From assembly GCA_020050175.1 (NCBI GenBank), contig JAGVKY010000002.1, forward strand, positions 1 to 6,293: a DNA stretch of 6,293 nucleotides, read 5' to 3'. Below are positions 6,232 to 6,293 of the stretch, one piece after another. Origin of the DNA: Parachlamydiales bacterium (GTDB lineage: Bacteria > Chlamydiota > Chlamydiia > Chlamydiales > JAJFMK01). Both the position numbers and the translations under genes were made by a program. Position 1 is the first letter of the stretch. Each line of letters opens with the position of its first letter. The notes beneath the pieces are model-generated. The model was not told where the DNA came from. It saw only the letters and a program-made list of their open reading frames with translations, and did no database searches.

Positions 6232-6293
6232 CTAAATTGAAGGTGGCCTCCCCCTTACTTCAGATTTTTCAATTTAAATCTTTCCTCTTCGCG
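6214..6293 (-). mobile_element. Possible insertion-sequence end with transposase C-terminus, partial
   Basis: GGCGTTGTTGAAAAACTCC (6214-6232) resembles the terminal inverted repeats of several IS4/IS5/IS1182-like elements, by pattern recognition only. It coincides with the point where the GxxExxY homology breaks. Inward on the minus strand, a frame enters from the right edge and ends REEERFKLKNLK at TAA 6255-6257, about 40 bases from the putative end, as a transposase often does. The inverted repeat TAAATTGAA (6233-6241) / TTCAATTTA (6268-6276) flanks that stop. Too little is visible to assign a family or confirm a transposase. Confidence 0.35.

Overview
The window looks like part of the chromosome of a chlamydia-like bacterium (phylum Chlamydiota, environmental 'Parachlamydia/Waddlia/Simkania' type rather than a pathogenic Chlamydia). 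The basis is the adjacent pair mutL-pepP, which I recall from Chlamydia chromosomes, the moderate GC content, and the protein style. A full PhoR-type sensor kinase and a MoxR ATPase would be unusual for the reduced pathogenic chlamydiae. The assignment is an inference from gene content and could not be tested by a search.

Region 1 (1-5717) is one compact plus-strand operon with essentially no intergenic DNA: the 3' end of an RsmD-like 16S rRNA methyltransferase, mutL (mismatch repair), pepP (Xaa-Pro aminopeptidase), a membrane sensor histidine kinase of the PhoR type, and a MoxR-family AAA+ ATPase. All four junctions are the same 4-base ATGA overlap, so the genes are translationally coupled. 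Their jobs are ribosome modification, DNA repair, peptide turnover, envelope sensing and a chaperone-like ATPase. They share no obvious pathway, so the operon looks like housekeeping co-expression. Two irregularities stand out. pepP is split by a one-base frameshift at a run of six A. MutL has a normal ATPase half, but its C-terminal half shows none of the usual endonuclease motifs.

Region 2 (5718-6293) is different in character. It begins directly after the moxR stop with a near-perfect palindrome, followed by about 250 bases with no credible gene that hold G-rich stretches, small hairpins and four copies of AACGAT at 8-9-base spacing. On the minus strand lies the C-terminal two-thirds of a GxxExxY-family (PD-(D/E)XK nuclease-like) protein. 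Its 5' end is cut off at a sequence resembling an insertion-sequence terminus (GGCGTTGTTGAAAAACTCC). Beyond that, the last codons of another minus-strand frame run off the window, possibly a transposase. This looks like a small mobile-element or decay island abutting the operon, at the place where a DUF58 gene would commonly follow moxR.

I do not see a clear, complete, previously undescribed system. The most informative oddities are the pepP frameshift, the motif-less MutL C-terminus, the kinase-MoxR coupling without a response regulator in view, and the structured repeat island with the broken GxxExxY gene.
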